This document shows positions 41,583 to 50,217 of a stretch of DNA of 64,000 nucleotides, one piece after another. This DNA comes from Pseudomonas pharyngis (lineage in GTDB: Bacteria; Pseudomonadota; Gammaproteobacteria; Pseudomonadales; Pseudomonadaceae): positions 1-64,000 of the forward strand of contig NZ_BQID01000005.1 of the NCBI RefSeq assembly GCF_021602345.1, written 5' to 3'. The notes below the pieces were generated by a model. That model was not told the DNA's origin. It made no database searches and saw nothing but the letters and a program-made list of their open reading frames with translations. A program made the position numbers and the translations under genes. The stretch's first letter is position 1, and each line of letters begins with the position of its first letter.

Positions 41583-42308
41583 ATGAATTTCGACCAGGCG
41601 AAAGCCCTCCGACTCCAGCGATGGCGCTCAACTCTCGATGATCAAGATTTCCGCATGCAAAACCCAGAGGGGCACCGCGAAACCCTTCATGAGATGTCAG
41701 CGACGCTGCAAACAGAGGGACTGATCGACCAGCTTGAACAGTTCGAAATGAACGAGGTGGCAGACGCTGCTTACTGGCACGCCGTCGAGGAGCTGCAGAA
41801 TTCGCCGGGCCATTACCGCGGTGCGTCGACCTACAGGGTCGTGCAGATCGACAACGGAAAGCTGCTGGGCACCATCAGCCGGTCCATATTCAACTTCGCA
41901 TCTGCCACGCCGCGAGGCGCGTCATTCGCGTACGACGGGAAGGTTTACTCTGGTCCAGAAGGCGTACATCTCAACCTGGGGCTCTCCAGGAACATTGGCA
42001 AAATTTCCGGACTGATCCTGGCCATGTATGGGCAGCAATACCAGTTGGTCGAAACTGAGCGAGTAATCGGTGGCGTCGACTACAGCCCCATCGACGACCC
42101 AGACACTTACCGCGCGCTGGTCGATGCTGGCCAAGTCGCAAAGGAAGAGCGCGATCTGCGTACTTTTGAAAAGGTGCGACCACACATTGAATCAGCGGCG
42201 TTCTGCACCTGCCCTGTGTGCCTTGACCGATTTGGCGCGCGCGATGACTGCCAGACCTGCGCCGGAAAAGGTTTTGTGACGAAGCCAGCTCCAGCAGGTC
42301 TACGCTGA
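41583..42308 (+). CDS. SOS-box-controlled prophage protein with a Cys4 zinc motif
   Basis: 241 residues. The C-terminal 40 residues hold CTCPVCLDRFGARDDCQTC, a CxxC...CxxC zinc-ribbon-like motif. The rest (MNFDQAKALRLQRWRSTLDD ...) shows no known fold. The ATG at 41583 is preferred over upstream in-frame codons because they would read through the LexA box. It lies 22 bases before the SRAP gene and should be transcribed with it in the SOS response. It may be a DNA-damage or prophage control factor; that is inference from the promoter. Confidence 0.75.
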   Translation: MNFDQAKALRLQRWRSTLDDQDFRMQNPEGHRETLHEMSATLQTEGLIDQLEQFEMNEVADAAYWHAVEELQNSPGHYRGASTYRVVQIDNGKLLGTISRSIFNFASATPRGASFAYDGKVYSGPEGVHLNLGLSRNIGKISGLILAMYGQQYQLVETERVIGGVDYSPIDDPDTYRALVDAGQVAKEERDLRTFEKVRPHIESAAFCTCPVCLDRFGARDDCQTCAGKGFVTKPAPAGLR

Positions 42309-42330
42309 AAGCTCATGCGAGGATCTGGCA

Positions 42331-43014
42331 ATGTGCGGACGACTCTCCCAATACAGCGGCATTCACGACTTCGTGGCAGCGCTCAGCATGCCGAACGCCC
42401 TGATCAACTCAACCGGCGAGCAGCCTCTGGGGCGGTACAACGCCGCGCCGACCGCCCAGCTTGCCCTCTTCCATCAGGAAGGTCAGTTCCTGCACGCCGA
42501 CATGGTCCGCTGGGGATGGCGTCCGCACTGGGCCAAGGATCGCGCCGCACCGATCAACGCCAGGGTCGAAAAAGTCGCCCACGGTCCATTCTTCCGCGCC
42601 ATCTGGCCGAACCGGGCGATCATTGCGATCAACAACTGGTTCGAGTGGGTTGACGAGGGTGGCCCGAAGAAGCAGCCATACCTGATCCGGCATCGGGACC
42701 AGTCGCCAATCCTCTGCGCCGCGATCGGCCAATATCCGAACGATGAGCATGATCCAGGCGAGCATGACGGCTTTGTCATCATCACCGCCGACAGCGTGGG
42801 CGGCATGGTCGACATTCATGACCGGCGGCCGGTAGTTCTCTCGCCAGAGCTTGCCCGCGAATGGCTGGACCCAGCGACACCGAAAGAGCGCGCCGAGCAG
42901 ATGGTGCTGCACCAGGGCGAGCCATCCGAGGTTTTCGAATGGTTCAAGGTCGACCGCGCCGTCGGCAATGTCCGCAACCAAGGCCCCGACCTGATCCGCC
43001 CCATCAGCGCGTGA
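42331..43014 (+). CDS. SRAP-domain protein (YedK/HMCES family)
   Basis: 227 residues. The protein begins MCGRLSQYSG, giving the catalytic Cys 2 after removal of Met 1; RYNAAPTAQL, INARVEK, NWFEW and the HDRRPVVL segment with the active-site His are all present. SRAP proteins form a covalent link to abasic sites in single-stranded DNA and shield them. The LexA box upstream of the preceding gene agrees with its SOS role. Its end overlaps the end of the converging Rz gene by 11 bases. Confidence 0.95.
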   Translation: MCGRLSQYSGIHDFVAALSMPNALINSTGEQPLGRYNAAPTAQLALFHQEGQFLHADMVRWGWRPHWAKDRAAPINARVEKVAHGPFFRAIWPNRAIIAINNWFEWVDEGGPKKQPYLIRHRDQSPILCAAIGQYPNDEHDPGEHDGFVIITADSVGGMVDIHDRRPVVLSPELAREWLDPATPKERAEQMVLHQGEPSEVFEWFKVDRAVGNVRNQGPDLIRPISA

Positions 43015-43507
43015 TTTCTCGCACGTACGCTTGGCAGGCCTGGAGTGCAATCAATCCCCGGTCACCTTCGTCGGTGATGGCGACAATTCGTTGAGCATGC
43101 GCTGGGTCAAGTTGGGCGCGTACGGCTGCATGATCCACGCCGCCGGCGCCGGCGGTGGTAGGCACTGAACAGCCACCGGTTGCACCCGCGTCGAGGAGGA
43201 CTGACAGCCGCAGATCAGAAGTGGCAAGGCGATCGCGCAGAACAGCCTGGTCTTTTTGGGCATTGGTCATTTTCTCGGAGTGGGTTTTGTCACTGACCGC
43301 CAGTCGCTGCTCGAGCGCCAGCCGCTTGTCCTGCTCGGCCTGCTGCGCGGTGGCGGCCGCCATGGTAAACTGATTGAGGGTTTCGGTGTGCAGTCGGGCC
43401 TGCTCGGCCAGTTGCTCACCGTAGCGCCAGTCCTGGAACTGCCACGCGCTACCGGCGCCGATCAACACCAGCACCACCGCGCCGACGCCCTTCCACGGCA
43501 CAACCAT
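43004..43507 (-). CDS. Phage spanin inner-membrane subunit (Rz-like)
   Basis: 167 residues. One N-terminal membrane helix (GVGAVVLVLIGAGSAWQF) is followed by a long coiled coil (residues 30-105, ARLHTETLNQFTMAAATAQQ and onward), the architecture of Rz i-spanins. An Rz1-type lipoprotein is nested in another frame. The ATG at 43507 overlaps the endolysin stop as TGATG. It disrupts the outer membrane at the last lysis step. Confidence 0.88.
   Translation of the reverse strand: MVVPWKGVGAVVLVLIGAGSAWQFQDWRYGEQLAEQARLHTETLNQFTMAAATAQQAEQDKRLALEQRLAVSDKTHSEKMTNAQKDQAVLRDRLATSDLRLSVLLDAGATGGCSVPTTAGAGGVDHAAVRAQLDPAHAQRIVAITDEGDRGLIALQACQAYVREITR
43051..43263 (-). CDS. Phage spanin outer-membrane lipoprotein (Rz1-like), nested in Rz
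   Basis: 70 residues, wholly inside the Rz gene in another frame. It starts MPKKTRLFCAIALPLLICGC with a lipobox ending at Cys 20 and continues Pro-rich (CLPPPAPAAW), both typical of Rz1 o-spanins. It would sit in the outer membrane and pair with Rz. Confidence 0.82.
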   Translation of the reverse strand: MPKKTRLFCAIALPLLICGCQSSSTRVQPVAVQCLPPPAPAAWIMQPYAPNLTQRMLNELSPSPTKVTGD

Positions 43508-43932
43508 CACGGCACGTCCCGGAAGAACACGTGCCCGCCAAGCTTCAGGGTCTGCTTGGCCTTCGCCGCCCAGGCTGGCGGAGTCTTCATGCTGAGCGCG
43601 TAGTAATGCGTGGCACCGCCAGTAGGATCCAGCACCTTGCCGTCGATTACCTGGTCAGCAGCAATCCGGCACTGCGCCAGTTCGCGGAACGGGATCTGAC
43701 GTGCACCGCTCAGGAATGGGAAATTCGGGTCGTTCTTGTTCCAGCAACTGAACTGGTACTTCGCCTGGCACACGCCGGCGCATCCCTCACCCCACCACGA
43801 CTTCTCCTTTCCATCGAACACACGGTTGCGAATAGTCCAAGCCACGGCAATCTGCCCAGCCAGCGATTCACCGCGAGCCTCCCCCCACAGCGTGCGCGCG
43901 AGGATGTCGCGGTCCTTCTCAGATACACCCAT
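43507..43932 (-). CDS. Phage endolysin, SleB/cell-wall-hydrolase type
   Basis: 141 residues. The sequence from DRDILARTLWGEARGESLAG, with the catalytic Glu in GEARGE, through VAWTIRNRV and CQAKYQFSCWN to GGATHYY is the Hydrolase_2 (SleB-like) peptidoglycan hydrolase fold found in many Pseudomonas phages. No signal peptide is seen, so it needs a holin, which I do not find next to it. GGAG precedes the ATG. It is followed by Rz/Rz1 to form a lysis cassette. Confidence 0.88.
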   Translation of the reverse strand: MGVSEKDRDILARTLWGEARGESLAGQIAVAWTIRNRVFDGKEKSWWGEGCAGVCQAKYQFSCWNKNDPNFPFLSGARQIPFRELAQCRIAADQVIDGKVLDPTGGATHYYALSMKTPPAWAAKAKQTLKLGGHVFFRDVP

Positions 43933-43947
43933 CACTTTTCTCCAGGC

Positions 43948-43973
43948 AAAAAAATCCCCGCACTTGGCGGGGA
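43948..43973 (-). terminator. Leftward terminator before the lysis cassette
   Basis: tccccgc-acttg-gcgggga with seven A on the left gives a strong hairpin and U-run on the minus strand. It lies between the acyltransferase and endolysin genes. Confidence 0.85.
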
Positions 43974-43993
43974 CTGAGAGTTAGTTTTAAAAG

Positions 43994-45172
43994 TTAGATC
44001 GGTTTGGCTTCCATACTTGCTCTTATCGACATTCGCTTAACAAGACTTCGGCCGAGGTCATGCGACGGCCTCTCAACAACTCTATAAAACAACTCCGCCA
44101 CGACCAAAGAAATAGGAATTGCAATAACGCTAATAACAGCATATGGAACAATGCCATAAAGAATATAGTGAAAAGCAAGAATGGTCGGCACATGTACAAG
44201 ATATAGACTATAGGACACTCGCCCGAGCCATTGGACTACAGCCTTATTAAGCCATCCACGTGGCGCCCCTTCAGATATTGCAGCAACAATAACCAGCGCG
44301 CCGCCTAATGCCTTGAAAAAATTATTATCAGAAATCGGGCTGGCAATCCATACAGCGCAACCAGAAACGAGAAACGCCAACGCGCCGATACCTTTACCTT
44401 TTGACGCGAGAGCCATAAAGAATTCGCGATAAATAGCCAAAACAATACCAGCGAGAAAATAACCAGCAAAATAGAACGTATCCTGAGGCTGACCAAGAAA
44501 ACCAGCAGCCTCCGAATATTCACCAGCAAAAAAAGACCCCAGGCAATACAGCCCATAAAGGACTAGAGCAACAAAAAACGCTCCCCAAAGTCTCCACCGA
44601 ATAACTGGAACAATCAGCAAAGGAAACAACAACGATACGCGCATTTCCCAGACAAGCGACCACGTTGGGTTATTTATCCAAGAACTGAAGCCATTCCCAA
44701 GAACTAAAATAATGCTGGGCAAATTCATTATTGAAAAATCATTTACCCAACCATAAACATTAACCCAATCCCCAGCGCCAGGTATCGGCGCCCCTCCAAA
44801 AATGAAGGCTAATACAGCAGCAAGCGCCATTGCGGCGCAGTATGGCAAATAGATCCTGCACACACGCGACACTAAAAAACCGCCATATGATAACTGCCGA
44901 GAATTTATCCACGGTAGCGAAAGAACAAACCCACTGAGAAGAAAAAACAGGATAACTGCTTTATCTCCGGAATAAAAAATCCTGAGCGGAGAATAAAGAA
45001 GAAGTAAATCACCTATGTTTTTTGAATCTTCAGACTGAACAAAACGAAGATTCCAATAGAACGGCTGAGAAACCATCGAGTGGGCAAACACAACGATCAG
45101 CGCTGCGATCCCTCGCAGCCCATCAAGTGATTCCATTCGAGAACTTTGAGCGTTTGTTTTCTTGCTACTCAT
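43994..45172 (-). CDS. Membrane acyltransferase, OafA/Acyltransferase_3 type
   Basis: 392 residues with about 10 membrane helices. It begins with the family signature MESLDGLRGIAALIVVFAHS (catalytic His) and later shows FLLSGFVLSL, NPTWSLVWEM and the C-terminal SYSLYLVHVP. Such enzymes add acetyl groups to O-antigen sugars; phages of the SfV/Sf6 type carry them for serotype conversion, which blocks superinfection. It is AT-richer than the flanking phage genes and sits between the tail fibre and lysis genes, so it is a typical cargo (moron) gene. Confidence 0.88.
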   Translation of the reverse strand: MSSKKTNAQSSRMESLDGLRGIAALIVVFAHSMVSQPFYWNLRFVQSEDSKNIGDLLLLYSPLRIFYSGDKAVILFFLLSGFVLSLPWINSRQLSYGGFLVSRVCRIYLPYCAAMALAAVLAFIFGGAPIPGAGDWVNVYGWVNDFSIMNLPSIILVLGNGFSSWINNPTWSLVWEMRVSLLFPLLIVPVIRWRLWGAFFVALVLYGLYCLGSFFAGEYSEAAGFLGQPQDTFYFAGYFLAGIVLAIYREFFMALASKGKGIGALAFLVSGCAVWIASPISDNNFFKALGGALVIVAAISEGAPRGWLNKAVVQWLGRVSYSLYLVHVPTILAFHYILYGIVPYAVISVIAIPISLVVAELFYRVVERPSHDLGRSLVKRMSIRASMEAKPI

Positions 45173-45265
45173 CAGGGCAAACCAAAAAATCAGACGCCAC
45201 CATCATAACACGTGGCCTTAGGGCGTCGGAGCCCTATCCGAGACCCTGGCCCGCCATTTACTCCA

Positions 45266-45496
45266 CTAGCCCAAGATGGCCGCCACGTCAGGATTCGCCG
45301 CCAAAAAAGCCTTCAGTTTCTCGAGAGGATCGGTGGCTGGTTCGGTGATCGGTGGGCTGATAAATTTCAAATATCGTGGATCTTCAACACTAATCTCCTG
45401 CTGATTCGGGTACTCGGAAGGATCTTGTGGGCACCCAAAAACAGAAAGCACAACTGCTTCCTCGGAGTCTGAAAACTGAACAAATACAGATTCCAT
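45266..45496 (-). CDS. Small protein behind the tail fibre gene
   Basis: 76 residues, acidic. It begins MESVFVQFSDSEEAVVLSVF and ends with an Ala/Leu helix (EKLKAFLAANPDVAAILG). Its place, 9 bases after the fibre stop, is where tail-fibre assembly chaperones are encoded, and the C-terminal helix pattern occurs in such proteins of Pseudomonas phages. Assignment is by position. Confidence 0.65.
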   Translation of the reverse strand: MESVFVQFSDSEEAVVLSVFGCPQDPSEYPNQQEISVEDPRYLKFISPPITEPATDPLEKLKAFLAANPDVAAILG

Positions 45497-45505
45497 TTTT
45501 TATCC

Positions 45506-46447
45506 TCAGAAAGAATACGAGTTGATGTTGATTTGGAAATTTGGAGTGCCTACGGTAGATGCCGTGGTATAGCCGATAACGCTCGGCACAGCGATTTGCA
45601 ATCCAGAGAATCCACCCTGCTGAAGCGCGTTTGGCGGGCAAGACCCCCAGATGAAAGGCTGCGCGCCACCGGTTACTGATGATGAAGAAAAAAGCGTTAC
45701 GCCAAGATTGGAGGCAGAGGTAGAACTTACAGAAACGTAGCCGTTAATCGATCTGGCATTGGAAGGAACGGCATTAGAAATTGAAAGAGATGCTTGAGAG
45801 CTGACAATAGCCGAGCTATTAAGTACGGAGACTGCCGGAATTGCCACAGTCCTGTCGCTCAAGAAGCCAACAGACAGAATCGACGCTGCTGTAATTGGCC
45901 AGCTAGCAACGAGCGCAGACGCCGTATAGCCCGAAGGCATGTTTGCGCCAGTGTATATCGAACCGTTGGACACCGTCTGAATGCAAGCAAGCAGCGCAGA
46001 CGCTTGTGTAGTTGGATTATAGATCGCATAAATAGAGACAAACCCACTAGGCGAAGGAGCGCCAGTATCCATGCCTCCAGCACCGACCGTGCTGACATTG
46101 ATGGTTTTGTTAAAGCTTGAAAGCCGATATTGCAGACCGCCGATTGCAGTTTCTACAACGACTTCATCAGCTGTAAACGTTGCAGAAGAGCTCGCCGTCG
46201 TAAGGGACATTTTCGCATTTCGAACAGCCCCCACAACGCCAACTCCAATCTTCCTTATAGAATCAAGAAGATCTGCTGCTCGCCCCTTAGTTGGAGCTAC
46301 ACCACCAGCAGAGAGTACCGCCATGATGTTTTCCTGAACATCATTCAGCCACTCGTCTGTTACAACTGTGGCTGGCACACCTCCAACTGGATCGCCATCG
46401 GTAAACTTTTTGTCGACCGTAGCGCCAGGGCCATCAATTCTGTGCAT
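45506..46447 (-). CDS. Phage tail fibre protein
   Basis: 313 residues. The N-terminal 65 residues (MHRIDGPGATVDKKFTDGDP ... TVVTDEWLNDVQENIMAVLS) form the conserved attachment part of many Pseudomonas tail fibres. The remainder is rich in Ser, Thr, Val and Gly, as in beta-structured receptor-binding shafts. It is the last structural gene of the tail module, just after the YmfQ-type gene. It would determine host range. Confidence 0.88.
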   Translation of the reverse strand: MHRIDGPGATVDKKFTDGDPVGGVPATVVTDEWLNDVQENIMAVLSAGGVAPTKGRAADLLDSIRKIGVGVVGAVRNAKMSLTTASSSATFTADEVVVETAIGGLQYRLSSFNKTINVSTVGAGGMDTGAPSPSGFVSIYAIYNPTTQASALLACIQTVSNGSIYTGANMPSGYTASALVASWPITAASILSVGFLSDRTVAIPAVSVLNSSAIVSSQASLSISNAVPSNARSINGYVSVSSTSASNLGVTLFSSSSVTGGAQPFIWGSCPPNALQQGGFSGLQIAVPSVIGYTTASTVGTPNFQININSYSF

Positions 46448-46450
46448 GTG

Positions 46451-47041
46451 TCATGCTCCATATGCGAAGAGCGCAATCGTGTGCGCAGGCTTCAATTGAT
46501 TTAATTTGCATTCGAGGGTGTCATTGCCCCATGTCCGCAATCGCTCACCAGCAGCAGATCGACCGGCCCGAAAGTCCGTGACGCTTACTTCGGGCGCCCT
46601 GATAAGCCAAGTAAAAATCCACGGACCATTAGTCAGTGGATCTCCCGCGCTTGAGTGACCGGCCCTGAAAGGCCTGTATTCCTCAATGGTCACCGTGTAC
46701 CCAAGTGAGGCGGCGAGCTGAATGAAATAGGCGGGCGATTGCCCACCGGTACTGGTGAGTTTTGCTAAAAGTGCGCTCTTGCGGCCCTGCAGGGTTTCCT
46801 CCAGAACGCCTGAGCACTTATCTGGCAGACCCGCGACCCGCTCCCAGTCAGTCAATAGCTCGTTGGTGCTGGCAGGGTTCGCCTCAAGGGGTAGCGCTTC
46901 GCCGCGACCGTCTACTCGAGCAAGCTCGATTGACATGCCGTCCAGAAGATCATGCAAGGTGGTATCGGATTCCCGCGGGAACGCCTGACCAGGCGGCAGC
47001 AGCGCTTTCAGCTGCTCCAGATAGTCGGCAGCTGTCGGCAT
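46451..47041 (-). CDS. Baseplate protein, YmfQ/DUF2313 (Mu gp48-like)
   Basis: 196 residues. The beginning ADYLEQLKALLPPGQAFPRE and the later TDWERVAGLPD and FRAGHSSAGDPL are characteristic of YmfQ/DUF2313, the Mu gp48-type baseplate protein that closes the wedge near the fibre. It lies 9 bases after the gp47-type gene. Confidence 0.9.
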   Translation of the reverse strand: MPTAADYLEQLKALLPPGQAFPRESDTTLHDLLDGMSIELARVDGRGEALPLEANPASTNELLTDWERVAGLPDKCSGVLEETLQGRKSALLAKLTSTGGQSPAYFIQLAASLGYTVTIEEYRPFRAGHSSAGDPLTNGPWIFTWLIRAPEVSVTDFRAGRSAAGERLRTWGNDTLECKLNQLKPAHTIALFAYGA

Positions 47042-47050
47042 TACGCCTCC

Positions 47051-48115
47051 TTAAAAGCTGGAGAAGGTTATGGTTCCGGGGATCGCCATGTGCCCAGCGC
47101 CGTGCGCGACGTCGGCGGTCGGGGTGACGATGGCGTTATCAGCCTCACCTGCCGCAATCGAAACAGCCTCACGCAATCGACTTATCAGGATTGGGGACCC
47201 GGGTTTGGAGTCGCGAACGATCAGGTCTGCGACTTCAGCTCTCACTGCTGCCTGGACTGCGGCAGTGTTTGGCGACAGCTTCACGGTCATATTGAGCGGA
47301 TCGGCGATTGGAGCAGCCACAAACACCTCGGCCGTAACCGGGCGCCGGGTTCCGTCATCGATGTAGTCTTGAACCTCAGCAACCTTGGCCGGTGTCGGGA
47401 TTATGTCCGTCTCGCCATCGCACACGAACAGAACCGTCACGGTGCCGGCGCCCATTTGGAGCGGGTAAACCCACACCCGGGTAACCCCCGGAACTTCAAG
47501 GGCCCACAGCTCGTAATCAGCCTCTGCCCCGCCGTGCGGTGGTTTCTGGATTCGCTTCAGCAATCGACTGAGAAGCTGTGGATCCGTCTCAACATCGAGC
47601 CCACCTTCTATGTCGCTTGCGGCAGCCCCAGTCGATTGAACGCCAGCCACTGGTGACAGCAAAAATAGCGGCGTGCCTGCCGGAGTGTCGCCCGCGGCAC
47701 CGGCCTCCACTGCCACGATCGTCAGCTGCAACGTCGTATCGGTGAATGTCCCATCAGCCAAAACACGGTACTGCACTCCATCCTGCCGCTGGAGGATCGT
47801 TCCGGCCAGAACCGTGGAACCAATTGCGCCGGAGAGCAGCGCCGCGCCCGTCGCATAATCGGCGGACTTGCGAAATACCTTCCAAATGGCGGCCCATCGC
47901 TCAAGGTATTCCTTTTCGGCAGTATCGATGATCGCTTGTTTCGCGGCCCATTCAAGGAACCCGTACAGCATGTGCACGGCGCCGGCCTCTGAACGAGCCA
48001 GGATGCCAAGCAGTGATCGGCGAAGTACCGCGCTTTGAACGCCAGTAACCCGCCCACTGATATCGGTTGTAACCCGGTCGATGAGCTCCGGAAGTGTCGG
48101 TCTTGCAAATGGCAT
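47051..48115 (-). CDS. Baseplate J-like protein (Mu gp47-like)
   Basis: 354 residues starting MPFARPTLPELIDRV. The baseplate J signature spans the middle (EYLERWAAIWKVFRKSADYA, ALLSGAIGSTVLAGTIL, PPHGGAEADYELWALEVPGV). The protein forms the baseplate wedge of contractile tails. The ATG at 48115 overlaps the stop of the preceding gene as TGATG. Confidence 0.93.
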   Translation of the reverse strand: MPFARPTLPELIDRVTTDISGRVTGVQSAVLRRSLLGILARSEAGAVHMLYGFLEWAAKQAIIDTAEKEYLERWAAIWKVFRKSADYATGAALLSGAIGSTVLAGTILQRQDGVQYRVLADGTFTDTTLQLTIVAVEAGAAGDTPAGTPLFLLSPVAGVQSTGAAASDIEGGLDVETDPQLLSRLLKRIQKPPHGGAEADYELWALEVPGVTRVWVYPLQMGAGTVTVLFVCDGETDIIPTPAKVAEVQDYIDDGTRRPVTAEVFVAAPIADPLNMTVKLSPNTAAVQAAVRAEVADLIVRDSKPGSPILISRLREAVSIAAGEADNAIVTPTADVAHGAGHMAIPGTITFSSF

Positions 48116-48582
48116 CAGGCAGCCCTCTTGCCGGCCTGAGCCGACCATTCGTAGTTGTACTGGAAGCGGACCGCTTGCCCGGTAGGCCGGTAGATATCGA
48201 CCACCAGCAGCATCCAGCCCTGCGATATGTATGACGCGACTACATCGATCCTTGTCGATACCAGGTCGTCGATCATCCAGGCCAGAGCCTCGCGGCAGTA
48301 CTGCTCGGCGCGGCTCAGGGTTTGCGGAAGTTGTTTTTCGCGCGCCAGCAGCCAGAGCAGGGAACCTGTCTGGTCAGTAGCAGATGCGTTGGTGATGTCG
48401 CCCCAGTAACCGCGCAGATCGTCTTGCGGGTATTCAGGGGGAATTTGTTCTGCGCTCGCGCGCCGGTCGGTGAACAGGCTGATGATGACTGCCGTTTCCA
48501 GGCCATCGTCACGCTCAAGGTCGAACCCAAACAGCACCAGGTCGCCGCCGAACTCGGTCATTACCATCGCTGCGTCGGCCAT
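48115..48582 (-). CDS. Phage GP46-family baseplate protein
   Basis: 155 residues of the Mu GP46 family: LETAVIISLFTDRRASAEQI followed by RGYWGDI and the middle LAWMIDDLVSTRIDVVASYI. It belongs to the baseplate wedge (a counterpart of T4 gp25). Its ATG overlaps the stop of the gp45-type gene as TGATG. Confidence 0.92.
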   Translation of the reverse strand: MADAAMVMTEFGGDLVLFGFDLERDDGLETAVIISLFTDRRASAEQIPPEYPQDDLRGYWGDITNASATDQTGSLLWLLAREKQLPQTLSRAEQYCREALAWMIDDLVSTRIDVVASYISQGWMLLVVDIYRPTGQAVRFQYNYEWSAQAGKRAA

Positions 48583-49097
48583 CAAATGGGCACTCCTGAG
48601 TTCGCACTGCCAACGGTCACGTTGCCATGCCGGTGGGTGCTGCCTATGTCCTTGCCGTTATTGGTGACGGTACCGGTGGTGGTGATGTTGCCGACTACCT
48701 CCAGGTCGCCGACCAGTTTGATCGTCGGCGCCACCACTTCGACGTGCTGAATGGCGGTGACTTTCACCATGTCGCGCAGCAGTTCGATTTTGTTTCCCTG
48801 ATCGTCGTATATGGCAACCTCGCCAGCCTGCAGCGGAATGCGGAACCGACGGTCGTCGATAACGAGCACAATCCCCTGCTCCCGATTGCCACCGAGGAAC
48901 GCCACGGCAACATCGCCGCCAGTGGGGTGGCTGGTGAAGCCGTAGTTCTGCATGTGCTCAACGCCGTCACGCAGTTCGTTCTTCAAAAGCTCGACCTGCA
49001 CTTGCTGCCTACCGTTCGCGTCATTTACACCGCGCAGAACGCCACGACCGAACATCATCATCACGCGGTTGCCAAGGTCTCGAACTGGGTTACCCAT
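48582..49097 (-). CDS. Baseplate assembly protein V / spike (Mu gp45-like)
   Basis: 171 residues. An N-terminal OB-like part (RVMMMFGRGVLRGVNDANGR, NYGFTSHPTGGDVAVAFLGG) is followed by a beta-helical end with repeating VEVVAPTIKLVGDLEVVGNI and a terminal STHRHGNV metal-binding-like motif. This is the Mu gp45 membrane-piercing spike. It overlaps the hub gene by 8 bases. Confidence 0.92.
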   Translation of the reverse strand: MGNPVRDLGNRVMMMFGRGVLRGVNDANGRQQVQVELLKNELRDGVEHMQNYGFTSHPTGGDVAVAFLGGNREQGIVLVIDDRRFRIPLQAGEVAIYDDQGNKIELLRDMVKVTAIQHVEVVAPTIKLVGDLEVVGNITTTGTVTNNGKDIGSTHRHGNVTVGSANSGVPI

Positions 49098-50217
49098 CTT
49101 TCTTGTCCTCTTCCCCTATGGCCTCAGCCCAAATGTTTCGGCCGCCCTTCTTGGCGGTCTTTCCCTTTGATCCCTTCTTGGAGTCCGGCGGTTCTGGCGA
49201 AAAGGCCTGCGGGCTCACGATGTCAAGCTTGGTGGTGGTGCCACCCTCGCCGCGCTCGTATGTGACCTGGCGGATGATCATTTGCCCATCCATCCGTAGC
49301 CACGGAGACTTGACCTGCACCAGCATGCCCGGCTCCCATAGCGGGCCGCCGGGGCGCTGCCGCCAGCCCTGCACCGTGATACTTGCCGAGGCCGACTTAC
49401 CCAACCGGCTGTTGGCCTCCCACGTTGCGCGCTCCTGGGCGCTGCCGCTCGTGCTTCCCGACTCGGCGACGACCAGCATTGGTCGGTAGCGCCTGACCCC
49501 ACTGTCACTGGCACCAGCCTCAATGTGTGCCTCGGTCTCACCTTCACTGGTTGGGTCGTAAGCCGCCTGTCCCTTTACCACGTAATTGCTGAAGCGCTGA
49601 CTGTGATCGATGCTGCCCGACGCACTGAGAATGTTTTCTCCCTGCACCAATCCAACCGACGCTCGTCTGTTACCCGCCCGGGTGATCAACAATCCGCCGG
49701 CACCGTCAGGCATGAGCAACAGACGGCGTTGCCGCGCATATCGCTCGATCGCCTCGAAGGCCGTCTCACCCTGTTGCAGCTTGCACACGGGAAACGGGTC
49801 ACCCACCGGTACGTCGGCCGACACCCCGACACCAAACGGCTTTGCCAGGATCTGGGCAAACCGCAGCAAGTCGATGTTTTTCCACTCGTCCGGGGTGTGC
49901 ACAGCACTGCAATCGATCAGGTCGGCAGTTCGATCCCGCCCCTGAATGTTGATGGTGTGATCGTTCGCACTGAACGAAGGCTTGAAGATGTCTACGTACC
50001 CGATCACCATCGGTACACCGCCCAATCTGACCTCACACCGGTCACCTGGAAGAATTGGCCAGGGCTCAGTTTGCGCAGCCAAGCCATCCTGCCCTTCCCA
50101 ACGCTCTGTCAGCGTAACCGTGAACGCCCCCGAAGAAGCATCCACGGCCCGGGTAACGCCGACCTGGGTCCAGCCGGCGTAATTCATTCCATTGACCAGC
50201 AACTCAAGGTCATCCAT
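49090..50217 (-). CDS. Baseplate hub protein (Mu gpP/gp44-like)
   Basis: 375 residues. DLELLVNGMNYAGWTQVGVT at the start and VQVKSPWLRMDGQMIIRQVT near the end match the phage gpP/gp44 baseplate hub family (T4 gp27-like). The Lys-rich C-terminus (PPDSKKGSKGKTAKKGGRNI) is a family-variable tail. It overlaps the neighbours on both sides by 8 bases. Confidence 0.9.
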   Translation of the reverse strand: MDDLELLVNGMNYAGWTQVGVTRAVDASSGAFTVTLTERWEGQDGLAAQTEPWPILPGDRCEVRLGGVPMVIGYVDIFKPSFSANDHTINIQGRDRTADLIDCSAVHTPDEWKNIDLLRFAQILAKPFGVGVSADVPVGDPFPVCKLQQGETAFEAIERYARQRRLLLMPDGAGGLLITRAGNRRASVGLVQGENILSASGSIDHSQRFSNYVVKGQAAYDPTSEGETEAHIEAGASDSGVRRYRPMLVVAESGSTSGSAQERATWEANSRLGKSASASITVQGWRQRPGGPLWEPGMLVQVKSPWLRMDGQMIIRQVTYERGEGGTTTKLDIVSPQAFSPEPPDSKKGSKGKTAKKGGRNIWAEAIGEEDKKDG

